NCBI GenBank assembly: GCA_964475835.1
Contig: CAYYYL010000039.1
Span: 1-25,190, forward strand
Length of the DNA: 25,190 nt
Direction of reading: 5' to 3'
Source of the DNA: JABDCI01 sp964475835
GTDB lineage: Bacteria > Verrucomicrobiota > Verrucomicrobiia > JABWAM01
The notes below the pieces were generated by a model that worked only from the letters and a program-made list of their open reading frames with translations, was not told where the DNA came from and did not search any database. This document shows positions 1 through 8,204 of this stretch, one piece after another (within the stretch, counting starts at the first letter, position 1; the number at the start of each line of letters is the position of its first letter). The position numbers and the translations under genes are program-made.

Positions 1-2
1 GA

Positions 3-638
3 CATCTACGACTCCACCTGCTAGAAGGCCCTAGAATTGACGCTTACGGTGCTGCACATCAGTTCGAGCAGATCAAACAAAATGCCCGCAAAAGCTTTAT
101 CCCCTCCCGCCTTTTCATTTACTACAATGAACGGGTCATGGAGCACACCGTCGCGGAAGATTCCGGGGCCATGATTCGGGACGGAATCAAAAGCGTGGTT
201 AAGCAGGGCGTCTGTCCGGAAACGAAATGGCCCTATGTGATTTCAAAATTTGCCAGCAAACCGCCCAAAAACTGTTACACAGAAGCGCTCGAGCATCAGG
301 TGCTTTCCTATCACCGTCTCGTTCAAAATCTAAACCAGATGAAGGGCTGCCTGGCTTCCGGCTTTCCTTTTGTCTTCGGTTTTTCGGTTTATGAAAGTTT
401 TGAATCAACCGAAGTCGCCCGAACGGGGCTGGTCCCCATGCCCTCAAGCGAGGAATCCCTCGTGGGAGGCCATGCGGTCATGGCCGTCGGATACAACGAC
501 ACGCGTCAATGCTTCATCGTCCGAAACTCATGGGGCAGCCGTTGGGGTAAGAAGGGTTATTGCATGATGCCTTATGCTTACCTGACCGACAACAATCTGG
601 CGGACGATTTCTGGACCATCCGTCTTGTGGAAGAATAG
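3..638 (+). CDS. Papain-like (C1A) cysteine peptidase, C-terminal part
   Basis: The reading frame is open from the left edge, so the gene start lies outside the window. The segment AAHQFEQIKQ followed by PSRLFIYYNER and EDSGAMIRDGIKS is characteristic of bacterial C1A (papain family) peptidases. The catalytic histidine sits in GGHAVMAVGYND and the catalytic asparagine in VRNSWGSRWGKKGY, both in the right order and spacing. The nucleophilic cysteine of the family normally lies in a GSCTAN-like motif just upstream of the AAHQFEQ segment. No cysteine is visible in this frame at that place, although only about 17 residues precede it before the window edge. Either the extreme 5' sequence is disturbed (the first 50 bases read poorly compared with the family) or the enzyme is inactive. 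Family assignment is firm; activity is uncertain. Confidence 0.85.
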   Translation, partial: HLRLHLLEGPRIDAYGAAHQFEQIKQNARKSFIPSRLFIYYNERVMEHTVAEDSGAMIRDGIKSVVKQGVCPETKWPYVISKFASKPPKNCYTEALEHQVLSYHRLVQNLNQMKGCLASGFPFVFGFSVYESFESTEVARTGLVPMPSSEESLVGGHAVMAVGYNDTRQCFIVRNSWGSRWGKKGYCMMPYAYLTDNNLADDFWTIRLVEE

Positions 639-673
639 ATACAACCACGTCTTTCACCCCTTCCCAAACGAAC

Positions 674-1204
674 TCACTCCATTTCGCAAAGGGCACAAAC
701 GGTTTTCCAATTTCGAACAGTGACGTCTGTGGAAAGAATCTTTTCAAAATCCGGAAGTTTGGCCCGTCCCAGTCCATTGGGACAGTGCAAATGGATTTCA
801 GTTCCAAGGCATTGAAATCGATTCGGGCTTGCATCCATTCCCATCAATGTTTTCACCAACTCCTTTCCGGGCGGTTGGGATAAAAATCCGATATGTAACC
901 GGCCGACATCCATTCCCGGCTCCCTGAAAAAGGGATTCCTCTGAATCACCCGGGTCAATTCTTCCACTCCCCGAATCATGACAGGAATGGGAAACCCGAA
1001 GGCCCCCAGCAACTCTTTTTCAATTCTGGAGCCCAGGGCCTTCGCAGAGGGATTCGGTGCTGAAAACGCGACATTCCCACTCTGGATATAGGTCCTCACC
1101 TTTTTGAAGCCTGATTTCTCAAACACCGCCCGTAAGTCTTCCATGCGGACAGACCTTCGGCCCCCTACATTGATCCCCCGCAGAAGACAGATGAAGGTCC
1201 TCAT
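674..1204 (-). CDS. DUF1697 family protein
   Basis: The predicted protein has 176 residues and begins MRTFICLLRGINVGG, the typical opening of DUF1697 proteins. These are small soluble proteins of unknown function, about 175-180 residues long, so the length fits. Further family landmarks are the segment RTYIQSGNVAFSA around residues 34-46 and the C-terminal RNWKTVCALCEM. I chose the ATG at 1204 because it gives the family N-terminus. An in-frame GTG at 1225 would add seven residues with no family support. No strong Shine-Dalgarno sequence is visible before either start. The gene ends 35 bases from the peptidase gene, tail to tail, and shares no obvious function with its neighbours. No biochemical role can be assigned. 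Confidence 0.88.
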   Translation of the reverse strand: MRTFICLLRGINVGGRRSVRMEDLRAVFEKSGFKKVRTYIQSGNVAFSAPNPSAKALGSRIEKELLGAFGFPIPVMIRGVEELTRVIQRNPFFREPGMDVGRLHIGFLSQPPGKELVKTLMGMDASPNRFQCLGTEIHLHCPNGLGRAKLPDFEKILSTDVTVRNWKTVCALCEME

Positions 1205-1261
1205 GGAAAGGGATTCGCACTCCACTTTCGGGAGCCTAAAGACATGAGCGGGCTTCGTGAT

Positions 1262-2329
1262 TTAAATTTTCACGCGAAACTTCTCGTTTTTCTTCGCTCC
1301 GAGACAGAATCCCGCCATCAAACGCGCCAATTGCTCCAGATCTCCCAGATGAATCATTTCGACAGGGGAGTGCATGTAACGATTCGGCAAACCGAGGGAG
1401 ACCGAGGGAATTCCCCCGCGCTGCAGGAAGATCGCGTCCGCATCCGTACCCGTTCCCCGTGGATCCGTGGAGTATTGGAGAGGAATCTTCGCTTTGCGGG
1501 CAACTTCCTCAAGACGTTCCACGACCACCGGATGATTGGCACTTCCCCTTCCAATAATAGGCCCCTTCCCCAACTTCACATTTCCAAAGCGGTTTTTGTT
1601 CACCACGGGAATGTCCGTCGCCTGTCCCACATCGGCAACCAGGGCGGCATCGGGGTGGACGCTGTATCCAACCATCGATGCTCCATGCAACCCAATCTCC
1701 TCCTGCACGGTGGAAACCGCCACCACGCAGGCGTTGAGTTTCTTTTCCTTTTTCAGAAGGCGCAGAGCCTCCGCGGCTGCAAAAATTCCAATCCGGTTGT
1801 CGCATCCACGAGCCACCGCGATATCCCCACGCAAAATCTCGAAGGAATCGACAAAGGTGATGACATCCCCGACGCGAACCAATTTTTCAGCCTCTTTTTT
1901 ATTTTTTACTCCGATATCGAGAAAGCAGTCATGCAATTTCGGAACCTCCGGATCCTTGCCGCGATCCTGCATGTGGGGTGCAAGGGTTCCGGTGACTCCC
2001 AGAATGGGCCCCTGCTTCGTTTGAATCTGCATCCGCTGGCCTCGCACCAGGGTATGATCCACCCCCCCCACTCCGGTGAAATAAATGAACCCATCCTCAG
2101 AAATATTCTGCACCATGAACCCGATCTCATCCGAATGGCCAGTGACCATGATTTTGGGCGATCCCCCCTCGTTCAGGTAGGCGAACGCATTTCCATACGC
2201 ATCCGTCTCCACGCGATCCGCGAATTGTGTCACATAGTCGAGCCACACCCTCTGGGCCGGATGCTCTTGGCTGGTGACACTGACAGTGTTAAGAAGTGAT
2301 TTAAGGAATTCAAGGCTGGAAGGCTGCAT
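1262..2329 (-). CDS. M42 family metallo-aminopeptidase (glutamyl aminopeptidase/endoglucanase-like)
   Basis: This 355-residue protein is a cytosolic di-metal aminopeptidase of family M42, whose members form large self-compartmentalised oligomers that trim peptides. The full ligand set is visible: H65 in GHSDEIG with catalytic D67, the bridging D177 in RGCDNRIG, the E210-E211 pair in TVQEEIG, D233 in VADVG, and H320 in RYMHSP. The length matches the family (about 340-360 residues). The start at 2329 was chosen over upstream in-frame starts at 2398 and 2389 because AAGGA lies 7 bases before this ATG, and the family N-terminus begins close to the SSLEFLKSLL helix. The usual early motif of the family (a PG-SG-type loop) appears here as NTVSVTSQEHPAQ, which is divergent. 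Substrate preference cannot be read from sequence. Confidence 0.93.
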   Translation of the reverse strand: MQPSSLEFLKSLLNTVSVTSQEHPAQRVWLDYVTQFADRVETDAYGNAFAYLNEGGSPKIMVTGHSDEIGFMVQNISEDGFIYFTGVGGVDHTLVRGQRMQIQTKQGPILGVTGTLAPHMQDRGKDPEVPKLHDCFLDIGVKNKKEAEKLVRVGDVITFVDSFEILRGDIAVARGCDNRIGIFAAAEALRLLKKEKKLNACVVAVSTVQEEIGLHGASMVGYSVHPDAALVADVGQATDIPVVNKNRFGNVKLGKGPIIGRGSANHPVVVERLEEVARKAKIPLQYSTDPRGTGTDADAIFLQRGGIPSVSLGLPNRYMHSPVEMIHLGDLEQLARLMAGFCLGAKKNEKFRVKI

Positions 2330-2336
2330 ACCCCAT

Positions 2337-2341
2337 TCCTT
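2337..2341 (-). promoter_or_regulatory. Ribosome binding site of the M42 peptidase gene
   Basis: On the minus strand AAGGA is followed by 7 bases and then the ATG at 2329. It selects this start over the longer in-frame alternatives at 2398 and 2389. Confidence 0.6.
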
Positions 2342-2466
2342 GACGGAGCCCGCACCGATTTGCCAGCAAGAAATGATGCCTCCCGGCATGCACTCCACCG
2401 TCGTTTTTATCCATTGTCAGAATAAATTCGAACGTTCAAAGTTCGATTTCAACGTTTCCTTTTTCC

Positions 2467-3399
2467 ATGCCCCCTGACAACTCATATACGCCAGATGTCT
2501 CAATTGTCATTCCCACCCGAAATGAACAGGAGGATATTCTCAAGACGCTGGAATCGCTCCGCACCCAATCCCACGCGGCCTTTGAAGTTCTGGTAGTGGA
2601 CGCATCCCGAGATCGAACCCCCGACATTGTCCGGAATTTCGGAGATCCCCGATTTCATCTTCTTCCCCAGGACAACTTTGATGGCCGCTGCGGGGCGCGC
2701 AATCAGGGAATCCGGGAGGCCCGAGCGCCCATTGTGGTCATCCTCAACGCCGACGTACGACTGCCCTCTGATTTCCTGAAACGGATTCTTCCACATTACC
2801 AAAAGGGCGCAGACTATCTGATCGTCGACTCTGGCGTCGAAAATATCGACCACCCGTTCGGTCTGTTTGTGGAAGCGGTCCATCAACTTCTCTACCGCAA
2901 CAAAAAGGAATCCTACGACTGGTGCGAGGGCTATTCTTGTCGTAAAACAAGCGCCATCGAAGCCGGCTTGTTCCCGGTGGGATTCCCCGTCGCCATGTGC
3001 GCGGGCGAGGACGCGGTCTTCGGTCAGGCCATGGAAAAGAAGTTCAAACGTGCCGAGGACTGGAGCCTTGTCGTCAAACACCGAGTTCCTGAATCCTGGA
3101 AAGGTTTCTGGGGAACACGCTCCGAGAAGGGGCGCGGCGTTCCCCAACGACGTTACTGGATTGACGGATGGCCACGTTCACAGATCTTGAAGGAATCTTT
3201 TTTCTGGCTCATCAAATCCATTGGATGGTTCGTCCTCGTATATCCCTGGATTCAAAAAGCGAAACTTCTGGCATCCGTGCTTCCCGAGGAAAAGAATGAG
3301 TGGAAGGTATTGATCTTCCCCATTTTGTTTGACCGTATCGCGCACGAAATCGGTCGCTGGCAGGGGGTGAAGATGGTTCTCCAACATCCCACCGAGTAA
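2467..3399 (+). CDS. Glycosyltransferase family 2
   Basis: This 310-residue protein has a GT-A fold. The N-terminal nucleotide-binding strand and loop VSIVIPTRNEQED lies at residues 11-23, VLVVDASRDRT follows at 41-51, and the DXD-equivalent metal-binding NADV at 94-97. The acidic pair E181-D182 in CAGEDAVFGQ fits the general base position of GT2 enzymes. The enzyme would transfer a sugar from a nucleotide-sugar to a lipid-linked or glycan acceptor at the inner face of the cytoplasmic membrane. The C-terminal part (about residues 225-245, FFWLIKSIGWFVLVYPWI) is hydrophobic and may attach it to the membrane. The gene converges on the flippase gene with only 6 bases between the stops, which supports a role in building a surface polysaccharide. 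Donor and acceptor are unknown. No clear Shine-Dalgarno sequence precedes the ATG. Confidence 0.9.
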   Translation: MPPDNSYTPDVSIVIPTRNEQEDILKTLESLRTQSHAAFEVLVVDASRDRTPDIVRNFGDPRFHLLPQDNFDGRCGARNQGIREARAPIVVILNADVRLPSDFLKRILPHYQKGADYLIVDSGVENIDHPFGLFVEAVHQLLYRNKKESYDWCEGYSCRKTSAIEAGLFPVGFPVAMCAGEDAVFGQAMEKKFKRAEDWSLVVKHRVPESWKGFWGTRSEKGRGVPQRRYWIDGWPRSQILKESFFWLIKSIGWFVLVYPWIQKAKLLASVLPEEKNEWKVLIFPILFDRIAHEIGRWQGVKMVLQHPTE

Positions 3400-3405
3400 C
3401 CCGGA

Positions 3406-4821
3406 TTAAATGGCGGGATCCATGGAAGATCTGACTCTTCGCTCCTGAGTCTTCCACTCCCAAAAAGCCGCCCCGGTGTACAAAAATCCGATCCCTGCGC
3501 TGATGAAAAAATACATCGTTGGATTCAGCTGAAGATATTCCATTCCCGCCACGCATCCGCCCACCAGGGTAAGCATACCCAGCGGTGACAGAACGATGGT
3601 CCAAGAGGATTTGCCCAGACGGAGCGCGATCCGCCGTTCCAGCAACGCATACCCCACCGCCAGAACACCCCCTGCCGCCAGTCCTACCCAGAGCGGACTA
3701 TGCCCCACGCATCCCATCACGGTGAGGGCATAGATCGGGGCAATGGCGACAACCGTGTAGAGAAAATATTTTTGTTCGTGCAGAGAGGTGATGCATTGGG
3801 CCGCGTTCTGGAAAAGGGGACGGGCAGCCGCATAGAGCGTCAAAGCCCAGAAAAATGGGACCATGGGTTCCCATTTCGCTCCAAAAAGCCAGGGCACCAC
3901 ACTTTTGAACATCAACCCCATCATCCCAGTCATCCACATCGTAATCCGGGAGATGCTTGCAGTCATCACCTCATAGGTTTTTTGAGTCGATTGAGTCTCA
4001 TTACGAACGCTCGCGGAATAGATCGCCAGTCCCATCATTCCCAGAAAGCCGCTCCCCATTTCCATCGGTCGAAGGGCCCAGTTCATCGCACGGGAATAGT
4101 GTCCGAGATCCTCCACCGACCAGTACGTTCCCAGCATGATGACATCGAAACCAAAAATGATATTCCCAAGAAGACCGGCTCCCACGAGCGGGCCGGCAAA
4201 GCGGACAAAGTAGCTGAAACTTTCGCGATCCCAGGTCCACTCCAATTTCCATTCCGTATGCCTCCAGAGAATCACCCCCAGAAAAAGGGAATTAATCAAT
4301 CGATCGACCAACAGAGCCCAGAGTCCGGCTCCCAAAAGAGCGATGACGATGCAGACTCCAAACGAAATTCCATTCACAAAGGTCCGCCACTTCGTCAGAA
4401 AGGGAAACTCCAGGTTTCGTTCCGAAAGATAAATGGGTGTGCTGTAGGCGGCGTCGAGACCGTTTACGATCACCAATACCAGGACTCCCACCACCGTCAT
4501 TCCCCCATATCGCCCATGCAACAAGGGGCAAAGGGCCGCAAAGATGACGAGATTAAGCAGGGACACCACAAACTCGGAAGTAAACTGCGTGGACAACAAG
4601 CGGGGCTGTAACTCCTTCGAAGCAATCACCGGCGCGCGAAAATCAAAGGCACGCAGGGAGGTGACGTAGGCACAGAAGGTGGTGGCCAGGGTAAATACTC
4701 CGAAATCCACCGGCAAAATCAAACGCATCAGCACAATCGAACGCAAAAGGGAGAGGACGTACGATCCCTGTTGCCACCAAAAAACGCGGCGTCCGAGTTG
4801 GGGAACAGAATGAGCAGTCAT
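3406..4821 (-). CDS. Polysaccharide flippase (Wzx/MOP superfamily)
   Basis: This 471-residue, strongly hydrophobic protein has about 12-14 predicted membrane segments spread over its whole length. The opening, a short basic segment then QGSYVLSLLRSIVLMRLILPVDFGVFTLA, is the pattern of oligosaccharide flippases (Polysacc_synt family: W..G....L...ii.aRlL.P.dfG.f.la). Such proteins move undecaprenyl-linked repeat units across the cytoplasmic membrane before polymerisation. The start at 4821 was preferred to an in-frame start at 4893 because it leaves a normal family N-terminus. The extra 24 residues of the longer form show no family features. The gene diverges from the acyl carrier protein gene with 113 bases between starts, so that gap probably holds promoters for both. 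The substrate glycan cannot be inferred. Confidence 0.88.
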   Translation of the reverse strand: MTAHSVPQLGRRVFWWQQGSYVLSLLRSIVLMRLILPVDFGVFTLATTFCAYVTSLRAFDFRAPVIASKELQPRLLSTQFTSEFVVSLLNLVIFAALCPLLHGRYGGMTVVGVLVLVIVNGLDAAYSTPIYLSERNLEFPFLTKWRTFVNGISFGVCIVIALLGAGLWALLVDRLINSLFLGVILWRHTEWKLEWTWDRESFSYFVRFAGPLVGAGLLGNIIFGFDVIMLGTYWSVEDLGHYSRAMNWALRPMEMGSGFLGMMGLAIYSASVRNETQSTQKTYEVMTASISRITMWMTGMMGLMFKSVVPWLFGAKWEPMVPFFWALTLYAAARPLFQNAAQCITSLHEQKYFLYTVVAIAPIYALTVMGCVGHSPLWVGLAAGGVLAVGYALLERRIALRLGKSSWTIVLSPLGMLTLVGGCVAGMEYLQLNPTMYFFISAGIGFLYTGAAFWEWKTQERRVRSSMDPAI

Positions 4822-4934
4822 GAGCGAAACGCAACAGGCATGAAGTGGGACTCTAAAAGTCAGTCGATTGCCATCCAAGCAGAAACTTGCCATCCCGGGC
4901 GCTTCCTTTTACTCTTCCTCTTCCACTTCCCCTT

Positions 4935-5183
4935 ATGGATGCGATTCAGCCCAAATTGATCGAAATTTTCCGGGCGGCCCTTTCCCTTGAACTGGATGAC
5001 TCCACCATCCAGCAACTGACCCGAACCGATTGTCCCGCATGGGATTCCATGGGGCATTTGAACATCCTTCTCGCCACGGAACAGGCGTTTACCATCTCCA
5101 TCCCCGAGGATCGGGGTGCCACCATCTCCTCCTACTGGGGACTGGTCGAACTCGTGGAAACCCTCACTCACGCCGCAACCTGA
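4935..5183 (+). CDS. Dedicated acyl carrier protein
   Basis: This 82-residue acidic helical protein has the phosphopantetheine attachment motif at residues 37-39 (D37-S38-M39, within CPAWDSMGHLNI). The serine would carry a 4'-phosphopantetheine arm that holds an acyl thioester. Length and motif position fit stand-alone carrier proteins. The start at 4935 was chosen because it yields the normal first helix (MDAIQPKLIEIF). A longer in-frame start at 4887 would add a proline- and leucine-rich leader that does not look like protein of this family. The gene is followed after 8 bases by the MaoC-SDR gene and then by an FkbH-like gene, so it is most likely a pathway-specific carrier for a sugar-decorating acyl group, not the housekeeping AcpP. 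The acyl group itself is unknown. Confidence 0.9.
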   Translation: MDAIQPKLIEIFRAALSLELDDSTIQQLTRTDCPAWDSMGHLNILLATEQAFTISIPEDRGATISSYWGLVELVETLTHAAT

Positions 5184-5191
5184 AATTCCCC

Positions 5192-6421
5192 ATGACCGTT
5201 CATGCCCGACTTCGCAAGCCCGAGGAGATCCAGATCGGCGACGCCTATCGTTTTGAGGTCGAGGTGTCCGAACCCCTGGTCCGCTCCTTCGCGGAGACCA
5301 GTGGGGATTTCAATCCCCTGCATGTCGACGCGGCCTATGCGCGGTCGGCAGGATATCGAAGCATGGTCGCCCATGGCGCCCTTCAGACGGCATGGGTTTC
5401 CCAGGCGGTGGGCATGTGGCTCATCGGAGTCAAATGCCTCGTTCGCAAAATTCAAAGTACCTTCACCGCCCCTCTGATCTATCCGACCAGAGTGGCCGTC
5501 GAATCCACCTTGCAGGATTGGAACATCCAGCACGGAGTGGGAATGGCAAGCATTGTCATTCGTAGCGCGACCTCCGACGAAACGTTTTCGCGTCACATCG
5601 TGGAGGTAGGGATTCATGGGGGCGGGAAACAACCTGAAACACCGCATACGCGCCCAAAGGAATCCAGCGTCACCCCGCCACGCAGCGGACGTCCCGTGGT
5701 GCTGCTCACCGGCGCCACCAGCGGCCTGCTTCGCTCCCTCACCCACCATCTTTCCCGCGACTACGATCTGATCGTGATCGGGCGCAATCCGGAATCCACG
5801 AGAGGGTTGCAGGAGGAATTTCCCCAGCCTGGCATTCAAAGCATGTCCCTCGATCTCCTTCACGATTGCGACTTGCTTTCAGAAAAACTCGATTCTCTCG
5901 TTCAAAATCGAACGGTCTGGGGAGTCATCCACGGGGCATCTCTTCCCATCCTTCAGGATTCCATCCTCGAGATTGACTCTCCGCGCCTGAAGGATGAATG
6001 GACCATGACCGGAGTTGTTCCCGTGAGACTTGCCCAATGGATGGGCCGACATGCAGGAGCCGACGGCGGACGCATCATTCTGATCGGCTCCGAAGCCACC
6101 AAGCTGCTTCCGAAGCTCAACAGCTTTCCCAAATCCCATCTCTATGGCATGGGAAAACGCCTTCTTCGCGAAACGGGCCGATGCCTTGCACAAGAGCTGG
6201 CTTCCCGCAAAATCACCGTCAACATGGTGCATCCCGCACAGATGCCCTTGGGGATGAACGCCGGCGTGAGCCCCTCCACCCTTCGCATGTGGGAAGCCGA
6301 AAATCCCATGAAACGACTCTGTCAGCCCGCCGACCTCGAAACGACGATTCAATTTTTCCTATCCGAACAATCCGGGTTTATCAGCGGACAGGAGCTCTAT
6401 CTCAACGGCGGGCGATTCTAA
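5192..6421 (+). CDS. MaoC-like dehydratase / SDR reductase fusion protein
   Basis: This 409-residue protein joins two enzymes. Residues about 10-140 are a hot-dog MaoC/(R)-specific hydratase domain with the active-site motif D39-F-N-P-L-H44 and the flanking GYRSMVAHGAL. Residues about 166-409 are a short-chain dehydrogenase/reductase with the cofactor motif TGATSGL (173-179), HGAS (247-250), S300, the Y318-x-x-x-K322 pair and a FabG-like end SGQELYLNGG. The S300-Y318 spacing of 18 is longer than the common 13, suggesting a small insertion. A low-complexity linker (about 145-165, rich in P, T and S) joins them. The expected chemistry is reversible hydration and 3-oxo/3-hydroxy reduction of an acyl group on the preceding carrier protein. 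The start at 5192 gives the MaoC N-terminus; the upstream part of the open frame overlaps the ACP gene and is noise. A 10-base gap leads to the next gene. Confidence 0.9.
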   Translation: MTVHARLRKPEEIQIGDAYRFEVEVSEPLVRSFAETSGDFNPLHVDAAYARSAGYRSMVAHGALQTAWVSQAVGMWLIGVKCLVRKIQSTFTAPLIYPTRVAVESTLQDWNIQHGVGMASIVIRSATSDETFSRHIVEVGIHGGGKQPETPHTRPKESSVTPPRSGRPVVLLTGATSGLLRSLTHHLSRDYDLIVIGRNPESTRGLQEEFPQPGIQSMSLDLLHDCDLLSEKLDSLVQNRTVWGVIHGASLPILQDSILEIDSPRLKDEWTMTGVVPVRLAQWMGRHAGADGGRIILIGSEATKLLPKLNSFPKSHLYGMGKRLLRETGRCLAQELASRKITVNMVHPAQMPLGMNAGVSPSTLRMWEAENPMKRLCQPADLETTIQFFLSEQSGFISGQELYLNGGRF

Positions 6422-6431
6422 CAGGGCGGCC

Positions 6432-8204
6432 ATGGACTATATCACCGCATTGCAGAAGTCCCACCCGCGGTTAACCAGGGACCTCCCCGCAAAGCCCCTG
6501 AGCGTTTACAGTCCCTGGGAAACGAAAACCCTGGAGATCTTTCTCAAAGCACACGCCGCAATCGCCGGGCACCGCCTGGAAATTCGGCCCAGCGGGTTCG
6601 GCTCCCTCTGGATCGATCTTCAGGAACTCGAAAACAGTCCATCCGAAGATCAACCTCCAATCCTATTGCTGCTGGACGACGAACTGTTCGTACCAGGCTG
6701 CAATCTCCGCTCGGATGTACTCCTGAAAATTCAGGACTGGGAACAAAAAATCACGGAAGCCCGTGAACGAATCTCCAGACTTCGAACTATTCTTGAAAAC
6801 GTTTCCGCTCAACGCCGGGTGATTGTGTCCCCTCTGCTTGCCGATCCATCCCCCATCCTGCAGCGCGATGACATCACCTGCTCCCTCACCGCCATACGCG
6901 GTGAATGGCACGACTTGATTGTCAGACTTTCAGACTCGAAACACATCGAATGGGTCAAACCTCCCACGTTTTCCCATCCCATGGGATCCATTTCCGGACT
7001 CAAGTCTCTCGACGACAAACTCCTGTTCCAGGGCGGCTGGCCATTTACCATCACCGCTACCGCCGAATGCGCTGCTTTGCTTTGGAATGCGATCCAGGGA
7101 TCCTCCTCGTGCGAACCACAAAGAACACCGCACACGCCTGCAAAACATTCCCGCGGAAACCGCAAATTAATTGTCACGGATGCGGATGGAACCTTGTGGC
7201 GCGGCATCGTAGGCGACGAAGGAGTCCGACAGGTTTCATGGGCACAGGACGCCGAGACCTATCGCTTCTTTATTTACCAGAATTCCCTGAATTTTCTCAT
7301 GTCCGAGGGAATCCTCGTGGCCCTGGCAACAAAAAACAGCCCAGAGCCTGTAAGCGAGGCTTTTGCCCGAAAGGACTTCGTCCTCCAAAAGGAGAACCTG
7401 GTCTCAAAACAAATCTCCTGGCAGCCGAAATCTGAAATGGTCCGAGAGATTCTTAAGGAAACCCATCTACTCCCCTCCGCCGTCGTCTTCGTGGACGATT
7501 CCGATTTCGAACTAGGCGAAGTCAAAACTGCATTTCCGGAAATTCAGTGTCTCAAGTTTCCCGGAAATAATGTGGAACTTCGTCCCTTTCTGAACGAACT
7601 GCAACTTTGCTTCGAAAGGAAGCCTTTAACGAATGAAGATCGAAAACGCGCATTCACTCTTCTGCAGACCATCCGGTTTCAGGAGGACCTTCGTACAACC
7701 GATTCCCTCGATAACTACCTTGAAAGCCTTGGGATGCGCGCATCGCTTGAAAGAGTGCCTGCGAACGCATCGGATCGTGCCCTGCAACTGCTCAATAAAA
7801 CCAATCAGTTCAATCTCCGGGGACATCATTTTACTGAAAAGGAATGGAAGGCGCTCCTGGACTCACCCGATCGTCTGCTATTCCAAGTCTCATTTCGTGA
7901 CAGGCTGGCGGACTATGGAATCATTTCAGTTTTAATTACCACACCGCAGGGCTGCATCACGGACTGGGTTTTAAGCTGCCGGGTCTTCAGCCGATCCCTC
8001 GAAGCATTTATCCTCAATGAGATTCTTGAAACCCTTGGAAAGCAGGGCGCACCCGAGCTGAAACTATGCTTTCAATCCACGGGACGCAACGGCCCTATTC
8101 TCGACTTTTTGAAGCGGAATGCCGAGGGGAAAAGCGGTACGGAATGGATCGTGCGAAAGCCCCTGCCAAGCCACGTTCATAAACAGGAATCAAACCATGC
8201 TTAA
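6432..8204 (+). CDS. FkbH-like HAD-IIIC family protein
   Basis: This 590-residue protein has the FkbH layout: an N-terminal region (about 1-235) that in this family resembles an SGNH fold, a HAD phosphatase domain (about 243-385), and a C-terminal GNAT-like region (about 430-585) with LLNKTNQFNLRG and SCRVFSRSLE. HAD motif I is D250-A-D252-G-T254, motif III carries the lysine of ATKNS, and motif IV is D355-D356 in VFVDDSD. Most FkbH proteins read DLDNTLWGG where this one reads DADGTLWRG. In polyketide pathways FkbH loads a glyceryl unit from 1,3-bisphosphoglycerate onto an acyl carrier protein; in glycan loci its relatives work with an ACP to make small hydroxyacyl groups. An AGGGCGG sequence precedes the ATG, and its end overlaps the next gene by 8 bases. 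The exact acyl product is inference. Confidence 0.9.
   Translation: MDYITALQKSHPRLTRDLPAKPLSVYSPWETKTLEIFLKAHAAIAGHRLEIRPSGFGSLWIDLQELENSPSEDQPPILLLLDDELFVPGCNLRSDVLLKIQDWEQKITEARERISRLRTILENVSAQRRVIVSPLLADPSPILQRDDITCSLTAIRGEWHDLIVRLSDSKHIEWVKPPTFSHPMGSISGLKSLDDKLLFQGGWPFTITATAECAALLWNAIQGSSSCEPQRTPHTPAKHSRGNRKLIVTDADGTLWRGIVGDEGVRQVSWAQDAETYRFFIYQNSLNFLMSEGILVALATKNSPEPVSEAFARKDFVLQKENLVSKQISWQPKSEMVREILKETHLLPSAVVFVDDSDFELGEVKTAFPEIQCLKFPGNNVELRPFLNELQLCFERKPLTNEDRKRAFTLLQTIRFQEDLRTTDSLDNYLESLGMRASLERVPANASDRALQLLNKTNQFNLRGHHFTEKEWKALLDSPDRLLFQVSFRDRLADYGIISVLITTPQGCITDWVLSCRVFSRSLEAFILNEILETLGKQGAPELKLCFQSTGRNGPILDFLKRNAEGKSGTEWIVRKPLPSHVHKQESNHA

Noticed and set aside
1244..2299. Open frame of 351 codons on the plus strand opposite the M42 peptidase gene
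   Set aside because: The minus-strand frame carries the entire metal-ligand set of M42; the plus-strand translation is histidine- and arginine-rich and resembles no family.
3700..4611. Open frame of 303 codons on the plus strand opposite the flippase gene
   Set aside because: The translation is a low-complexity His/Pro/Ser/Lys-rich sequence typical of an antisense shadow of a membrane protein.
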